Made by a program: the position numbers and the translations under genes. This document shows positions 51,156 through 59,484 of a DNA stretch of 64,000 nucleotides, piece after piece. The notes under the pieces were generated by a model. That model searched no databases and was not told the DNA's origin. It saw only the letters and a list, made by a program, of their open reading frames with translations. The stretch is from Paractinoplanes aksuensis (lineage in GTDB: Bacteria; Actinomycetota; Actinomycetes; Mycobacteriales; Micromonosporaceae): positions 1 through 64,000 of the forward strand of contig NZ_JAMYJR010000021.1 of the NCBI RefSeq assembly GCF_024137025.1, read 5' to 3'. The number at the start of each line of letters is the position of its first letter. The first letter of the stretch is position 1.

Positions 51156-51981
51156 CGAAATTCCTCCAGTAACTGATGGTTGCCCGGCGGAGTGGCCAAC
51201 CGACAAAACGGACACTATGTCGACCAACTGATCCTGACCCGACTTAGCTGCGCCTTTCCGGAGGAATTCCTCTTTCTTGTACTAAATGTTTAGCCCGGAT
51301 CGACCGAAAAGCCGATGCCGATCCCCCGTTCGTCAATCCGAATAAACGTACTGGTTCTTCGCATTAACAAGATCGAAATTGCGCTTACCAGTACGTATAG
51401 ACAATTCCAAGAATATTGAGCGGCGGTGGAGGCGAAGGTGTCACGCGAGTAGCTCGGCCGGGCGGGCCGGCCGGACCGCCACCGAGCCGCTCGCCTCGAT
51501 CGACCCGACATGACCGTCGACTGCCCCGGGTCACCGCGACCGGAGTGTCGCCACGCCGACCGCAGCGCGGCCAGGAAGCGCAGCGGCGCGGGCAGCGCGA
51601 CTTGAGGATCGAGTTGTCGAGCATCTCGAACAGGAACACCGCGCGATCGCACCGCCCGGCACCACATGTTCCGCGGCGTGCACAGGGGCGGTGCGGGGAT
51701 TGCGCGTGCAGGCCCGGTCGAGGTCGAAGCAGATCCGCACGCGCCGCTCGACAGCCACAAAACATGGCCCGCCCACCCTTGGGGGCGGCCCTGGGGTCAG
51801 TGTGACGGGATTTGCTGATCTTTGTTGGTGGCCGAAGGCGCGGCTGTGGACGGGAGGAGATTGTGGATAACTCCTGGGGTGGATCCAGCCCTTGCGGGAG
51901 TGGTGTTTCGGGCCGACTCGACCTCCCCCGGCGTTCGTATGCAGGACGATGAGAGACGCTCGATCAGGATGGGAGTCAGTG
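51156..51981. other. Gene-less stretch, possibly with decayed coding sequence
   Basis: About 825 bases between the HSNGG-repeat gene and the DUF2750 gene. The left 270 bases are unusually AT-rich for this genome and probably carry the promoter of the secreted-protein gene. The right part has open frames on both strands (51290-51800) but none with a start, domain or consistent frame. Phrases such as FEMLDNSILKSR on minus could be remnants of an older gene. Confidence 0.4.
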
Positions 51982-52368
51982 ATGTCGCTCAGCGGGGCGC
52001 ACCGGGCCGCTTTCCGGCGGGAGGCCGCGCGGGAGGGGCGGGTCTTCTCGATCCGTGATCCTCAGGGGATGCCGGCTCCGGCGGGGGACGACGGGCGGCG
52101 GGCGGTTCCGTTCTGGTCGAAGCCGACGCGTGCCGGCCGGGTGGTTGACCAGGTCCCGGCGTACGGCGGCTTCGAAGTTCTCGCGGTCGACGTCGACGAA
52201 TGGCTGCTGGGGTGGCTGCCGCGGCTCGAGAAGGACGGGATGCTGATCGGGGTCAACTGGTCGGGTACCCGTGCCACCGGCTACGACCTGACTCCGGCGC
52301 AGGTGAGGCAGTGGTTCGCCGACGAGCCGGCCGAGGATGCCGAATTGGAACTGCCCGGGCGTGGTTGA
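51982..52368 (+). CDS. DUF2750 family protein
   Basis: 128 residues, soluble. The family pattern is clear: an N-terminal RVFSIRDPQGMPAP, then VPFWSKPTRA, GGFEVLAVDVDEWLLGWLPRLEKDGMLIGVNWSG and a C-terminal DLTPAQVRQWF. DUF2750 proteins are small bacterial proteins of unknown role. ATG has GGGAG 7 bases upstream. It precedes the response-regulator gene by about 50 bases on the same strand. Confidence 0.85.
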   Translation: MSLSGAHRAAFRREAAREGRVFSIRDPQGMPAPAGDDGRRAVPFWSKPTRAGRVVDQVPAYGGFEVLAVDVDEWLLGWLPRLEKDGMLIGVNWSGTRATGYDLTPAQVRQWFADEPAEDAELELPGRG

Positions 52369-52417
52369 GGCTCGTCCATGCCCCTATGCTTGCGGCACAG
52401 CAACCAAAGGGGCCCTT

Positions 52418-52855
52418 GTGCGCAGCCTGCAGATCCTCGTCGTCGACGACGATGACGCCGATGCCCTCATGATTTCGGAGGCGTTGGAGAACGCGGACAC
52501 GCACGCGAGCGTCGACCGGGTCGCCGATGGGCGCGAGGCCCTGGACTATCTGCGTCGCGAGGGTGCGTACGCCCAGGCGAACCGGCCCGATCTGATTCTG
52601 CTCGACCTCAACATGCCGCGGATGGACGGGCGCGAGACGCTGGCCGCCATCAAGACCGACGACCGGCTCAAGGCCATCCCCGTCGTGATCCTGACGACCT
52701 CGGGCGCGGCGCCGGACATCGTGGCCAGCTATCAGCACCGGGCCAACGCGTACGTGACGAAGCCGTTCGGCCTCGACGAGTTCGAGACGACCGTACGCCA
52801 GATCAACCGCTTCTACCGCGAGATCGCCACGCTGCCCGCCGACCGCGAAGCATAA
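52418..52855 (+). CDS. Single-domain response regulator, Rcp1-like
   Basis: 145 residues forming only a receiver domain. The acidic pocket Asp10-Asp11-Asp12, phospho-acceptor Asp63 (LILLDLNMPRMDG), the Thr in ILTTSG and the Lys in YVTKPF are all present, so it should be phosphorylated. There is no output domain. Its closest layout is the Rcp1/phytochrome-linked type, with long loops (EGAYAQANRPD). The partner kinase is not encoded nearby. The start is GTG after AAAGGGG. Confidence 0.92.
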   Translation: MRSLQILVVDDDDADALMISEALENADTHASVDRVADGREALDYLRREGAYAQANRPDLILLDLNMPRMDGRETLAAIKTDDRLKAIPVVILTTSGAAPDIVASYQHRANAYVTKPFGLDEFETTVRQINRFYREIATLPADREA

Positions 52856-52885
52856 GCGGCCCCACCTGGGGGTACTGCGGGAGCC

Positions 52886-53236
52886 ATGACCCAGAACGAA
52901 GCTCCCGAGGATCTCGGCGCGCCGGTCGCCTATCTCGTGCTGAAGGACGGCACACCCGTGTACGACGAGTCGGGCGCGCGGGCCGGCGAGGTCGAGCACG
53001 TGCTGGACGACGAGCAGTCGGACGTCTTCCACGGGCTGATCGTGAAGACCCCGCAGGGACACCGGTTCGCCCCGGCCGACAAGGTCAGCGGCCTGTTCGA
53101 GCACGGCGTGATCCTGACCGTGCCGGGCGCCGCCCTGCCCGAGCCGAGTGAGGACCCGGCGGCCCAGGCCGCCGACGACGCCGGCCTGCAGGACAAGCTC
53201 AAGCGGGCCTGGAACTGGCTGATCCAGCCGCGATAG
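52886..53236 (+). CDS. PRC-barrel-like small protein
   Basis: 116 residues. PVAYLVLKDGTPVYDESGARAGEVEHVLDDEQSDVFHGLIVKTPQGHRFAPADKV fits the PRC-barrel pattern of six beta strands, with an acidic tail and a final amphipathic KLKRAWNWLIQPR. PRC-barrels bind RNA or protein partners in photosynthesis and RNA metabolism; here the function is unknown. Its last codons are the first unit of a 28-bp tandem array. Confidence 0.72.
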   Translation: MTQNEAPEDLGAPVAYLVLKDGTPVYDESGARAGEVEHVLDDEQSDVFHGLIVKTPQGHRFAPADKVSGLFEHGVILTVPGAALPEPSEDPAAQAADDAGLQDKLKRAWNWLIQPR

Positions 53237-53332
53237 AAGCCGGACCAGGATCCAGCCGCGATAGAAGCCGGACCAGGATCCAGCCGCGACGGAAGCCGGA
53301 CCAGGATCCGGCCGCGGTAGAAGCCGGACCCG
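53221..53332. repeat. 28-bp tandem repeat beginning in a gene's last codons
   Basis: Four units start at 53221, 53249, 53277 and 53305 (GATCCAGCCGCGATAGAAGC then CGGACCAG). Units 1 and 2 are identical; units 3 and 4 have two to four changes. Unit 1 holds the last four codons and the TAG of the PRC-barrel-like gene. Confidence 0.93.
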
Positions 53333-53387
53333 GAACGGAACAGCGGCGCGCCGCTCAGGGAGCAGCGCGCCGCCAGATGAACTTGCG

Positions 53388-54386
53388 TCAGCGACGCGGG
53401 GTGCCGCCCCAGCGCATCAGGGACGCGCCGACCGACATGCCCCCGCCGAAGCCGGCCATGAGCACGATGTCGCCGTCCTTGAGCGCGCCCTTGCGGGCCG
53501 CCTCGTCCAGCGTGACCGGCACCGAGGCGCTGCCCACGTTGCCGTAGCGGTCGAGCGTCAGGTGGGTGGTGGCCTCGGACAGCCCCGCCTTGTCGACCAG
53601 CTCGGCCAGCATGATGCCGTTGGCCTGGTGCGGCACGAAGTGGGTGACGTCCTCGACGGCGACGTCGGCCCGCTTGAGCAGGGCCTCGAGCGCGGGCGGG
53701 ACACCGATGTTGACGAAGTCGCGGACGCCGCGGCCGTTCATCTTGAAGTAGTGGTCGCCGTTGGCCACGGTCTCGGCCGAGGCCGGCAGCCGGCTGCCGC
53801 CACCGGGCACGTGGATGAGCTCGCTCGCCTCACCGCGCGACACCAGCTCCATGTCGAGGAAGCCGTAGCCGTCGGCCACCTTGCCCACGACCGCCGCGCC
53901 CGCGCCGTCGCCGAACAGAACGGCCGTGCGGCGGTCGCCGAAGTCGAGGATGCGCGAGTAGATGTCGGACGCGATCACCAGCACCTTGGCCGTCGGATTC
54001 ATCGACACCAGGCTGTTGGCCAGCGCGACCCCGAAGACGAAGCCGGCGCAGACGACGTTGATGTCGAAGCAGGCGGCCCCGTTGGCGCCGATCTTGTGCT
54101 GCACCAGCGTGGAGGTCGGCGGTTGCGGAGAGTCACCGGTGGAGGTCGAGACGATGAGGTAGTCGATGTCGACGGCCTCGAGCCCGGCGTTGGCCAGAGC
54201 CTCGCGGGCGGCCTCGGCGGCGAGGTCGGACGCGGCCTCGTGGGGGGCCGCGAAACGACGGGCCTGGATCATCGTCTTGCGGCTGACCCACTCGGGATCA
54301 GCATCCGGCACGAGACGCACCAGGTCGTCGTTGGTGACCACCTCGGCCGGCAGGTACGAGCCGGTACCCAGGATGCCCACGCTCAT
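53388..54386 (-). CDS. 3-oxoacyl-ACP synthase III (KAS III) family protein
   Basis: 332 residues of the FabH/KAS III thiolase fold. The catalytic triad is visible: Cys113 (FDINVVCAGF), His in VPHQANGIML and Asn in YGNVGSASVP. It condenses acyl-CoA with malonyl-ACP, starting fatty acid or polyketide chains. No other fatty-acid gene is adjacent, so it may be a paralog of FabH with special substrate use. The ATG is supported by GGGGGCGAA. It is single, after a promoter region with a dyad. Confidence 0.92.
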   Translation of the reverse strand: MSVGILGTGSYLPAEVVTNDDLVRLVPDADPEWVSRKTMIQARRFAAPHEAASDLAAEAAREALANAGLEAVDIDYLIVSTSTGDSPQPPTSTLVQHKIGANGAACFDINVVCAGFVFGVALANSLVSMNPTAKVLVIASDIYSRILDFGDRRTAVLFGDGAGAAVVGKVADGYGFLDMELVSRGEASELIHVPGGGSRLPASAETVANGDHYFKMNGRGVRDFVNIGVPPALEALLKRADVAVEDVTHFVPHQANGIMLAELVDKAGLSEATTHLTLDRYGNVGSASVPVTLDEAARKGALKDGDIVLMAGFGGGMSVGASLMRWGGTPRR

Positions 54387-54682
54387 TTCGCCCCCACTTT
54401 TGATCGAACTCGCCCACTCCCTGAGGAAAGAGGCTATCGGGTTTAGGCTATGACAGGCAGACAAGATCGGACGACCGGGCGGTCCTCGCCGATAGGCCGA
54501 TCGGCCCACCCGTGAAGCCGCCGGAAACGGGTCGGTAACAAGTGGAGACCAAATACACCTCGGTCGTTCGCTGCGTTGAAGACACAGATACGCAGCGTCA
54601 CCAGTAGTGGGGTATTTCCGGCCCGGGAACGCGGTTTCGGCTTCTTCAGATAGTGAAATCGTTTCGAGGGCGCGCAACAACG
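54387..54682. other. KAS III promoter region with a dyad
   Basis: Contains an inverted repeat CGCTGCGT (54569-54576) and ACGCAGCG (54590-54597) with a 13-base spacer, suitable for a dimeric repressor. No gene is seen. Confidence 0.5.
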
Positions 54683-54715
54683 AAGAGGGGCCGGCCGTAG
54701 TGGCCGACCCCTCTT
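54683..54715. terminator. Hairpin terminator
   Basis: AAGAGGGGCCGGCC pairs with GGCCGACCCCTCTT (one mismatch) around a short loop. It lies 14 bases beyond the MHYT stop codon on minus. Confidence 0.85.
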
Positions 54716-54728
54716 TGTTAAATGCGTC

Positions 54729-55598
54729 TCAACGAGGCGAACGGTCCCGGTCGCGGTAGGTCCAGGCGCCCGAGGCGAGGCTGCCCGGCGTGGGCGGGGC
54801 GGCCTGCCGGGGGACCCGGGCGGCGGCCTCCTCGCGGCGCTGGGCCAGGTAGGCCGTGGCCGCGCGGTCCTCCTCGGTCGGGGCCGACATCAGGGCGTAC
54901 GCGAGACCGATGATGCCGAAGACGACGGCCACTCCGATCGGCACGATCATGCCGGCGGCGGTCGCGCCCGGAAGCTGAGCCGTCGACGGGTCGGCGTCGA
55001 CCGACATGGCGGTCATGCCGGTGAAGTGCATGCCGTTGACGGCGACACCCATCACGAGAGCCGCAGCGAAGACGATCAGCGGGCGACGAACCGTGACGGC
55101 GAGCCAGAGCGCGACCGCCGCCGCGACCACGGCGATGCCGACCGAGAGGCCGACCCGGGTCATCGAGTACGACACGTCGCCGTGCAACTCCATGGCCGCC
55201 ATGCCGGTGTAGTGCATCGCCGCGACGCCCAGCCCGGCGATGACTCCACCGGCCACGATGCGGAGGTTCTGCCCGCCCTGGCCGAGCAGCGCGATGGCCA
55301 GGCCGACCCCGACCGCGGCGACCGCGATGATCGCGCTGGCGAAGGTGAGGCCGATGTCGTAGCGGATGGGCGTGCCGGTCACGCTGAAGCCCATCATCGC
55401 GACGAAGTGCATGCTCCAGATCGCGGTGCCGCCGATCGAGACCGACGCCAGCACCAGCCACCAGACGCGTTCACCGCGCCCGGCGGCACTCCGGAACCGG
55501 ATGGCACACGTGAGTCCCAGCATCGAGCCCAGAACCGACAGGACGTAGCTGATGGTGGGGGTGATCCACCCATGGTCGAAGTGATGGATCTGCGCCAT
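54729..55598 (-). CDS. Second MHYT-domain membrane sensor
   Basis: 289 residues with seven membrane helices and three MHYT motifs: SMHFVAM, AMHYTGMAAM and GMHFTGMTAM. The layout, length and tail (disordered, Arg/Ala/Pro-rich) match the MHYT protein near 11 kb. There is no signalling output domain. AAGGAG precedes the ATG by 6 bases and fixes it at MAQIHHFDHG. It probably senses oxygen, CO or NO through bound copper (family prediction). It ends at a hairpin terminator. Confidence 0.9.
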   Translation of the reverse strand: MAQIHHFDHGWITPTISYVLSVLGSMLGLTCAIRFRSAAGRGERVWWLVLASVSIGGTAIWSMHFVAMMGFSVTGTPIRYDIGLTFASAIIAVAAVGVGLAIALLGQGGQNLRIVAGGVIAGLGVAAMHYTGMAAMELHGDVSYSMTRVGLSVGIAVVAAAVALWLAVTVRRPLIVFAAALVMGVAVNGMHFTGMTAMSVDADPSTAQLPGATAAGMIVPIGVAVVFGIIGLAYALMSAPTEEDRAATAYLAQRREEAAARVPRQAAPPTPGSLASGAWTYRDRDRSPR

Positions 55599-55660
55599 CG
55601 CGGTCTCCTTAGATCTATCCCGCTCCGGTAGTGCATCCTGCATTGCCAAACGTGGATGCG

Positions 55661-55721
55661 GGCCGGATCGTGACCAACTTGTGTCACGATCCGGCCGCTG
55701 AGCGTCATCGACGTTCAGCGG
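55661..55721 (-). terminator. Double hairpin terminator
   Basis: Two adjoining hairpins. GGCCGGATCGTGAC/GTCACGATCCGGCC is a perfect 14-bp stem with an 8-base loop, and CCGCTGA-CGTC/GACG-TCAGCGG spans 55695-55721. They follow the small lipoprotein gene on minus. Confidence 0.75.
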
Positions 55722-55760
55722 CTGGCCGCACGATTAGAACTCCGGCCGGCGATTAAGTGA

Positions 55761-56165
55761 TCATCCGACGGTCTGCAGCCCGCTGTCCGAACAGACAGTC
55801 GACATGTCCGAGGCGGCAGCTCCGACCGCGGCCACGGCGTCCGGCTCATTGTCTTCACCGGCGGCGGCCACGGCCGAGGCGTACGCGGCGGCCAGGCGCT
55901 CGGCGGCGTCCGCGACCGGGGCGTCGGCCGTCACGGCGGCGGCCCTGATCCCGTCGGCGATCCCCGGCGTCATGAGCGAGGAGTCGGTGATCGCCTCGGC
56001 CAGGGCGGCGCAGGTGCGGGTGCCGGGCGGGTCGTCCTCCGGCAGTTCCGACGGCGCGGCCGCACTCGTCGGGGGCGCGGGCGGAGGCGGCACCGGCTGC
56101 TCCTCAGCACCGCTGCAGCCCGACAACACCAAGAAGACCAGGATCAAAGGTACGAATCGGAACAC
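55761..56165 (-). CDS. Small lipoprotein of unknown function
   Basis: 134 residues. A signal peptide with lipobox LSGC makes Cys17 the lipidated residue. A Pro-rich spacer (PVPPPPAPPTSAAAP) is followed by an Ala-rich helical domain with two cysteines (RTCAALAEAI, STVCSDSG) that may form a disulfide. The family is not recognised. It is a single gene, closed by a double hairpin and separated from the L,D-transpeptidase gene by a terminator. Confidence 0.8.
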   Translation of the reverse strand: MFRFVPLILVFLVLSGCSGAEEQPVPPPPAPPTSAAAPSELPEDDPPGTRTCAALAEAITDSSLMTPGIADGIRAAAVTADAPVADAAERLAAAYASAVAAAGEDNEPDAVAAVGAAASDMSTVCSDSGLQTVG

Positions 56166-56204
56166 CTGGTCAGGCTAGGCGGGGCTCACTGCGTACGCAC
56201 GCAA

Positions 56205-56232
56205 AAGGCCCGGTCGTTACCGACCGGGCCTT
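56205..56232. terminator. Hairpin terminator
   Basis: AAGGCCCGGTCG pairs perfectly with CGACCGGGCCTT (12 bp, 4-base loop), 9 bases beyond the downstream L,D-transpeptidase stop. Confidence 0.92.
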
Positions 56233-56241
56233 CGCCGACGC

Positions 56242-57459
56242 TCAGAGGTAAGAGCCCTTTTTGTACTCTTCCCAGCTCATGTTCCAGTCGGTCCAGCCGT
56301 TGCCGTTCTTCAGCTTCTCCTCGGTGCCCGAGACCGTGATCGGGTCGCCCATCATGGTGCGGTCGAAAAGCCAGGCGCCCATCTTCTCGCTGACGTTGAC
56401 GCAGCCGTGCGAGACGTTGACCTTGCCCTGCTTGCCCTCGGACCACGGCGCGGCGTGGATGAACTGGCCGCTCCAGGTGATCCGCTGGGCGAAGTCGATC
56501 GGGGTCTTGTAACCCTCGCCCGCGGGCAGCTCGTCGGTCGTGTCGAAGATCGTGTGCTTCTTCTTCTCGATGACGACCATCGTGCCGCTGGACGACGGGG
56601 TGCTCTTCTTGCCCAGGCTGACCGGGATGGTCTTGATGACCTTGCCGTTCTGCTTGACCGTCATCTGCTTGGTCTTGTTCGAGACCGTCATGATGAACTC
56701 GCGACCGATCTTGAGGTCGACGGTGAGGTCGGACCGGCCGTAGTAGCCGTTGCCCAGCGGGACGCCGGCCAGCGCGACCTTGTAGAAGACCTTGGAGTTG
56801 GCCTTCCAGTAGACCTTAGTGCGGTAGTGCACCTCGGTCGGGCTGGTCCAGTGCCAGGTGCCCTCCTGGGCCGGGGTCGCGGTGACCTTCATGCGGCGCT
56901 CGACGTCGTCGCGGAAGTCCTCGGGGATCGCGCGGCCGAACCGGATGATCAGCGGCATGCCCACGCCGACCGTCTGGCCGTCACCCATGAAGCTCGAGAC
57001 CCGGATCAACTTGGCCGGCTTCGCCATCGTGGTGAAGGTGCTGGTGGCGGTGTTGGTCTTGCCGTCGGCCTCAGGGCCGGTGACGGTCACCGTGAACTTG
57101 GTGCCCCACGCGAGCGCCTTGGCCGGGGTGAACGTCTTCCCGTCCTTGTCGAGCGTGCCCTCGACCTCGTTGCCCTTGGCGTCGGTCACCTTGACAGTAG
57201 TGTCGTCCGGGCTCTCGCTCTCGTACTTGATCGGAGCGATCGCCTGCACGTTCTTGGCCTCGGCGGCCGGCGAGGACACCGCGACGGTGCTCGGCAGCGT
57301 CTCGGGCGTCGTGGCCTCGCCGTTCGGCGCGGCACTGCTGCCCGGCTGACCGCCGCCCTCCCAGGACGACTTCTTGTCGCCGTCACCACAGCCCGAGGCG
57401 AGCAGAACGCTCGCGGCGACCAGCGCGATCGCGGCCTTCTTGATTCCCCAGGTCTTCAT
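56242..57459 (-). CDS. L,D-transpeptidase lipoprotein (first of two)
   Basis: 405 residues. Lipobox LASGC (Cys24), then a spacer, two Ig-like domains (about 65-155 and 160-265) and a YkuD catalytic domain with HAAPW and SHGCVNVS (Cys353). This is the Ldt(Mt2)-type layout, making 3-3 cross-links in peptidoglycan that resist many beta-lactams. GAGGGGACC precedes the ATG. It is the downstream gene of a tandem paralog pair and ends in a strong terminator. Confidence 0.94.
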   Translation of the reverse strand: MKTWGIKKAAIALVAASVLLASGCGDGDKKSSWEGGGQPGSSAAPNGEATTPETLPSTVAVSSPAAEAKNVQAIAPIKYESESPDDTTVKVTDAKGNEVEGTLDKDGKTFTPAKALAWGTKFTVTVTGPEADGKTNTATSTFTTMAKPAKLIRVSSFMGDGQTVGVGMPLIIRFGRAIPEDFRDDVERRMKVTATPAQEGTWHWTSPTEVHYRTKVYWKANSKVFYKVALAGVPLGNGYYGRSDLTVDLKIGREFIMTVSNKTKQMTVKQNGKVIKTIPVSLGKKSTPSSSGTMVVIEKKKHTIFDTTDELPAGEGYKTPIDFAQRITWSGQFIHAAPWSEGKQGKVNVSHGCVNVSEKMGAWLFDRTMMGDPITVSGTEEKLKNGNGWTDWNMSWEEYKKGSYL

Positions 57460-57593
57460 GGTCCCCTCACGGCATCGGTCGTCCCGGCGCCCAATACTGC
57501 CTTTTACTTTCCCGCGCACCAATCCCGGAATCGTGCCGCTCGGCCTTTTCCGTCGTGCGTTTCAGGACGATTTGGACTCATTCGCCACATTGG

Positions 57594-58835
57594 TCACTTG
57601 AGATTCGCGGGCACCGGGAGAGCGCTGCCCTTGATGAACTCCGACCAGGGCTTGTCCCACGGCGTCCAGCCGTTGCCGTACGAAAGTTTGTCCCCGGTGC
57701 CCTTCACGGTCACCGGGTCGCCGATCAGCGTGCGGTCGAACAGCCAGCGCGCGTTACCGGGCGCCACATTCACACAACCGTGGGACACATTGCGACGGCC
57801 CTGGTCGCCGACCGACCACGGAGCGGAGTGGATGTACTGCCCGCTCCAGGTCAACCGCTGGGCGAACTCGATGTCGGTGACGTAACCGTCGGCGCCGTCG
57901 GTGTCCGTGGTGTCGAAGACGGTCGCCTCCTTCTTCTCCATGACGACCATCACGCCGCTGGACGACGGCGTGCCCTTCTTGCCCAGGCTCACCGGCATCG
58001 TCTTGATCGTCTTGCCGTCCTGCAGCACGGTCATCTTCTTGGTCCGGTTGTCGACCTTCATCTCGAAGCTGCGGCCGATCTTCGCGGTGGCCGCCCGGTC
58101 GCGGTCGCCGTAACGCCCGCCGCCGGTCGGCAGGCCGCCGACCGCGATGCGGACCTTGAGCTCGGTGCCCGACTTCCAGAACTCGGGCCCGCGGTAGTAG
58201 GCCTGGGTGCCGTTCGGCGTCCACGACCACACACCGGGCTGAGCCGGCGTGGTGGTGACGAACATCCGCTTCTGCACGGCGGCGCGGTCGGCCTTCTTGA
58301 CGCCCGGGCTGAACTCGACGACCACGGGCATGGCCACCCCGTACGTACGGTCGTCGAAGAGGTAGAGGCCGGTGCCGGTCTTCTTGCCGGGCTTGCCCAT
58401 CGTGGTGAAGGAGGTGGCGGCGGTCTTGGTGCTGCCGTCGTCGGCGGTGGCGACGACGCTGGCCGTGTACTTCTGCTTGGTCTTGAGGGGCGCGCTGGGC
58501 ACCCAGGCCGAACCGTCCTCACGCAGGGTGCCGGCAACGGCCTTCCCCGCGGAATCCTTCATCGTGACGGTGGTCACCTTGCCGCCGGCCAGCTTGAAGC
58601 CGATCTCGGCACTGACCGGCACGTCGGTCTTGCCCGTGGCCGGGGTGACGGCGAGGCTGATCGGCACGGTGGCCGACTCCTCCCGCGAGGAGTCCGCGCC
58701 GGCGCTCGCGCTGGCCCCGGCCGACGGCGTGCTCATCCAGGCATTGGCGCCCTTGTCGTCGTCCTTGCCGCACGCCGCCAGCGCGACCGGCGTGATCACC
58801 GCCATCGCCATGACTGCCACGAGCGTGCGCCGCAT
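57594..58835 (-). CDS. L,D-transpeptidase lipoprotein (second of two)
   Basis: 413 residues with the same layout as its neighbour: signal peptide with lipobox LAAC (Cys22), Ig-like domains and a YkuD domain with HSAPW and SHGCVNVA (Cys354). The sequences are closely related along their whole lengths, pointing to a tandem duplication. ATG at 58835 gives a normal signal peptide; an ATG 14 codons upstream has a better GAGG and is possible. It probably forms 3-3 cross-links in the wall. Confidence 0.93.
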   Translation of the reverse strand: MRRTLVAVMAMAVITPVALAACGKDDDKGANAWMSTPSAGASASAGADSSREESATVPISLAVTPATGKTDVPVSAEIGFKLAGGKVTTVTMKDSAGKAVAGTLREDGSAWVPSAPLKTKQKYTASVVATADDGSTKTAATSFTTMGKPGKKTGTGLYLFDDRTYGVAMPVVVEFSPGVKKADRAAVQKRMFVTTTPAQPGVWSWTPNGTQAYYRGPEFWKSGTELKVRIAVGGLPTGGGRYGDRDRAATAKIGRSFEMKVDNRTKKMTVLQDGKTIKTMPVSLGKKGTPSSSGVMVVMEKKEATVFDTTDTDGADGYVTDIEFAQRLTWSGQYIHSAPWSVGDQGRRNVSHGCVNVAPGNARWLFDRTLIGDPVTVKGTGDKLSYGNGWTPWDKPWSEFIKGSALPVPANLK

Positions 58836-59004
58836 GCTGATCGTCCGTCCGTCCCGTTGTGAAGTTGCGGAGGACATCCTGCCTCATGAATGCAAGAGAT
58901 CGAGTCCTCCGTCCGGGTGGCCACCCTCGTCCGCGGGTCCCCCGGCCACCCCCGATTTCCAAGATCACGGAGGGCCGTGCTAACGTTTTCGTCGTTGCCA
59001 CCGA

Positions 59005-59077
59005 GCGCCGCTAGCTCAACTGGCAGAGCAGCGGACTCTTAATCCGCGGGTTGTAGGTTCAAGTCCTACGCGGCGCA
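59005..59077 (+). tRNA. tRNA-Lys (anticodon CTT)
   Basis: A complete 73-base cloverleaf without encoded CCA: acceptor GCGCCGC/GCGGCGC, D arm GCTC/GAGC, anticodon stem GCGGA/TCCGC with loop CTCTTAA (anticodon CTT), T arm GTAGG-TTCAAGT-CCTAC and discriminator A. It is followed by a strong terminator. Confidence 0.97.
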
Positions 59078-59086
59078 CAGGTAATT

Positions 59087-59125
59087 ATGGCCCTGACCAG
59101 GTCTTATATATCTGGTCAGGGCCAT
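59087..59125 (+). terminator. tRNA terminator hairpin
   Basis: ATGGCCCTGACCAG pairs perfectly with CTGGTCAGGGCCAT (14 bp) around an AT-rich loop, 9 bases after the tRNA. Confidence 0.93.
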
Positions 59126-59484
59126 CTTCCGTTTCAGGTCGACGAATGCGTGATCCCGACCCGCTGCCACCCGGCGAATGGCCGGTGCTCACCACCGGCG
59201 AGTTCGTGGATTCGCCAGGTAGCTGCAGTCCGTTTGCAGCCGGCCGCGTGCCGGCGAAGGGTCCGGTGTCACCAAATCTCGAACCTCGTCGGCTTCGGCG
59301 GTTGCCGTCCGCATCCCGGTCCGAACCCACGGCGTGGTCCGGGCCGAAGGGGTCAGCCGGCGGCCCCCTGCTCGCGAAGAGCGATGGGCAGGGGGCCGGG
59401 GCTCGGGTCCGGCGCGGTGGTTCGGGCCGGAGCGCCGCTACGTCACCGCGAATTGCTCGTCGCAGACTGCGGGCCCGGCCTGGC
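59126..59484. other. Intergenic stretch, nothing recognised
   Basis: About 360 bases between the tRNA terminator and the secreted-protein gene. Open frames on both strands lack a start signal or domain. Confidence 0.5.

Noticed and set aside
51290-51760. 156-residue minus-strand frame
   Set aside because: Contains only scattered gene-like words in different frames. At best a decayed remnant.
53388-54680. Longer version of the KAS III protein
   Set aside because: The extra residues are low-complexity and cross the promoter dyad. The ATG at 54386 has a ribosome binding site and gives the normal family start.
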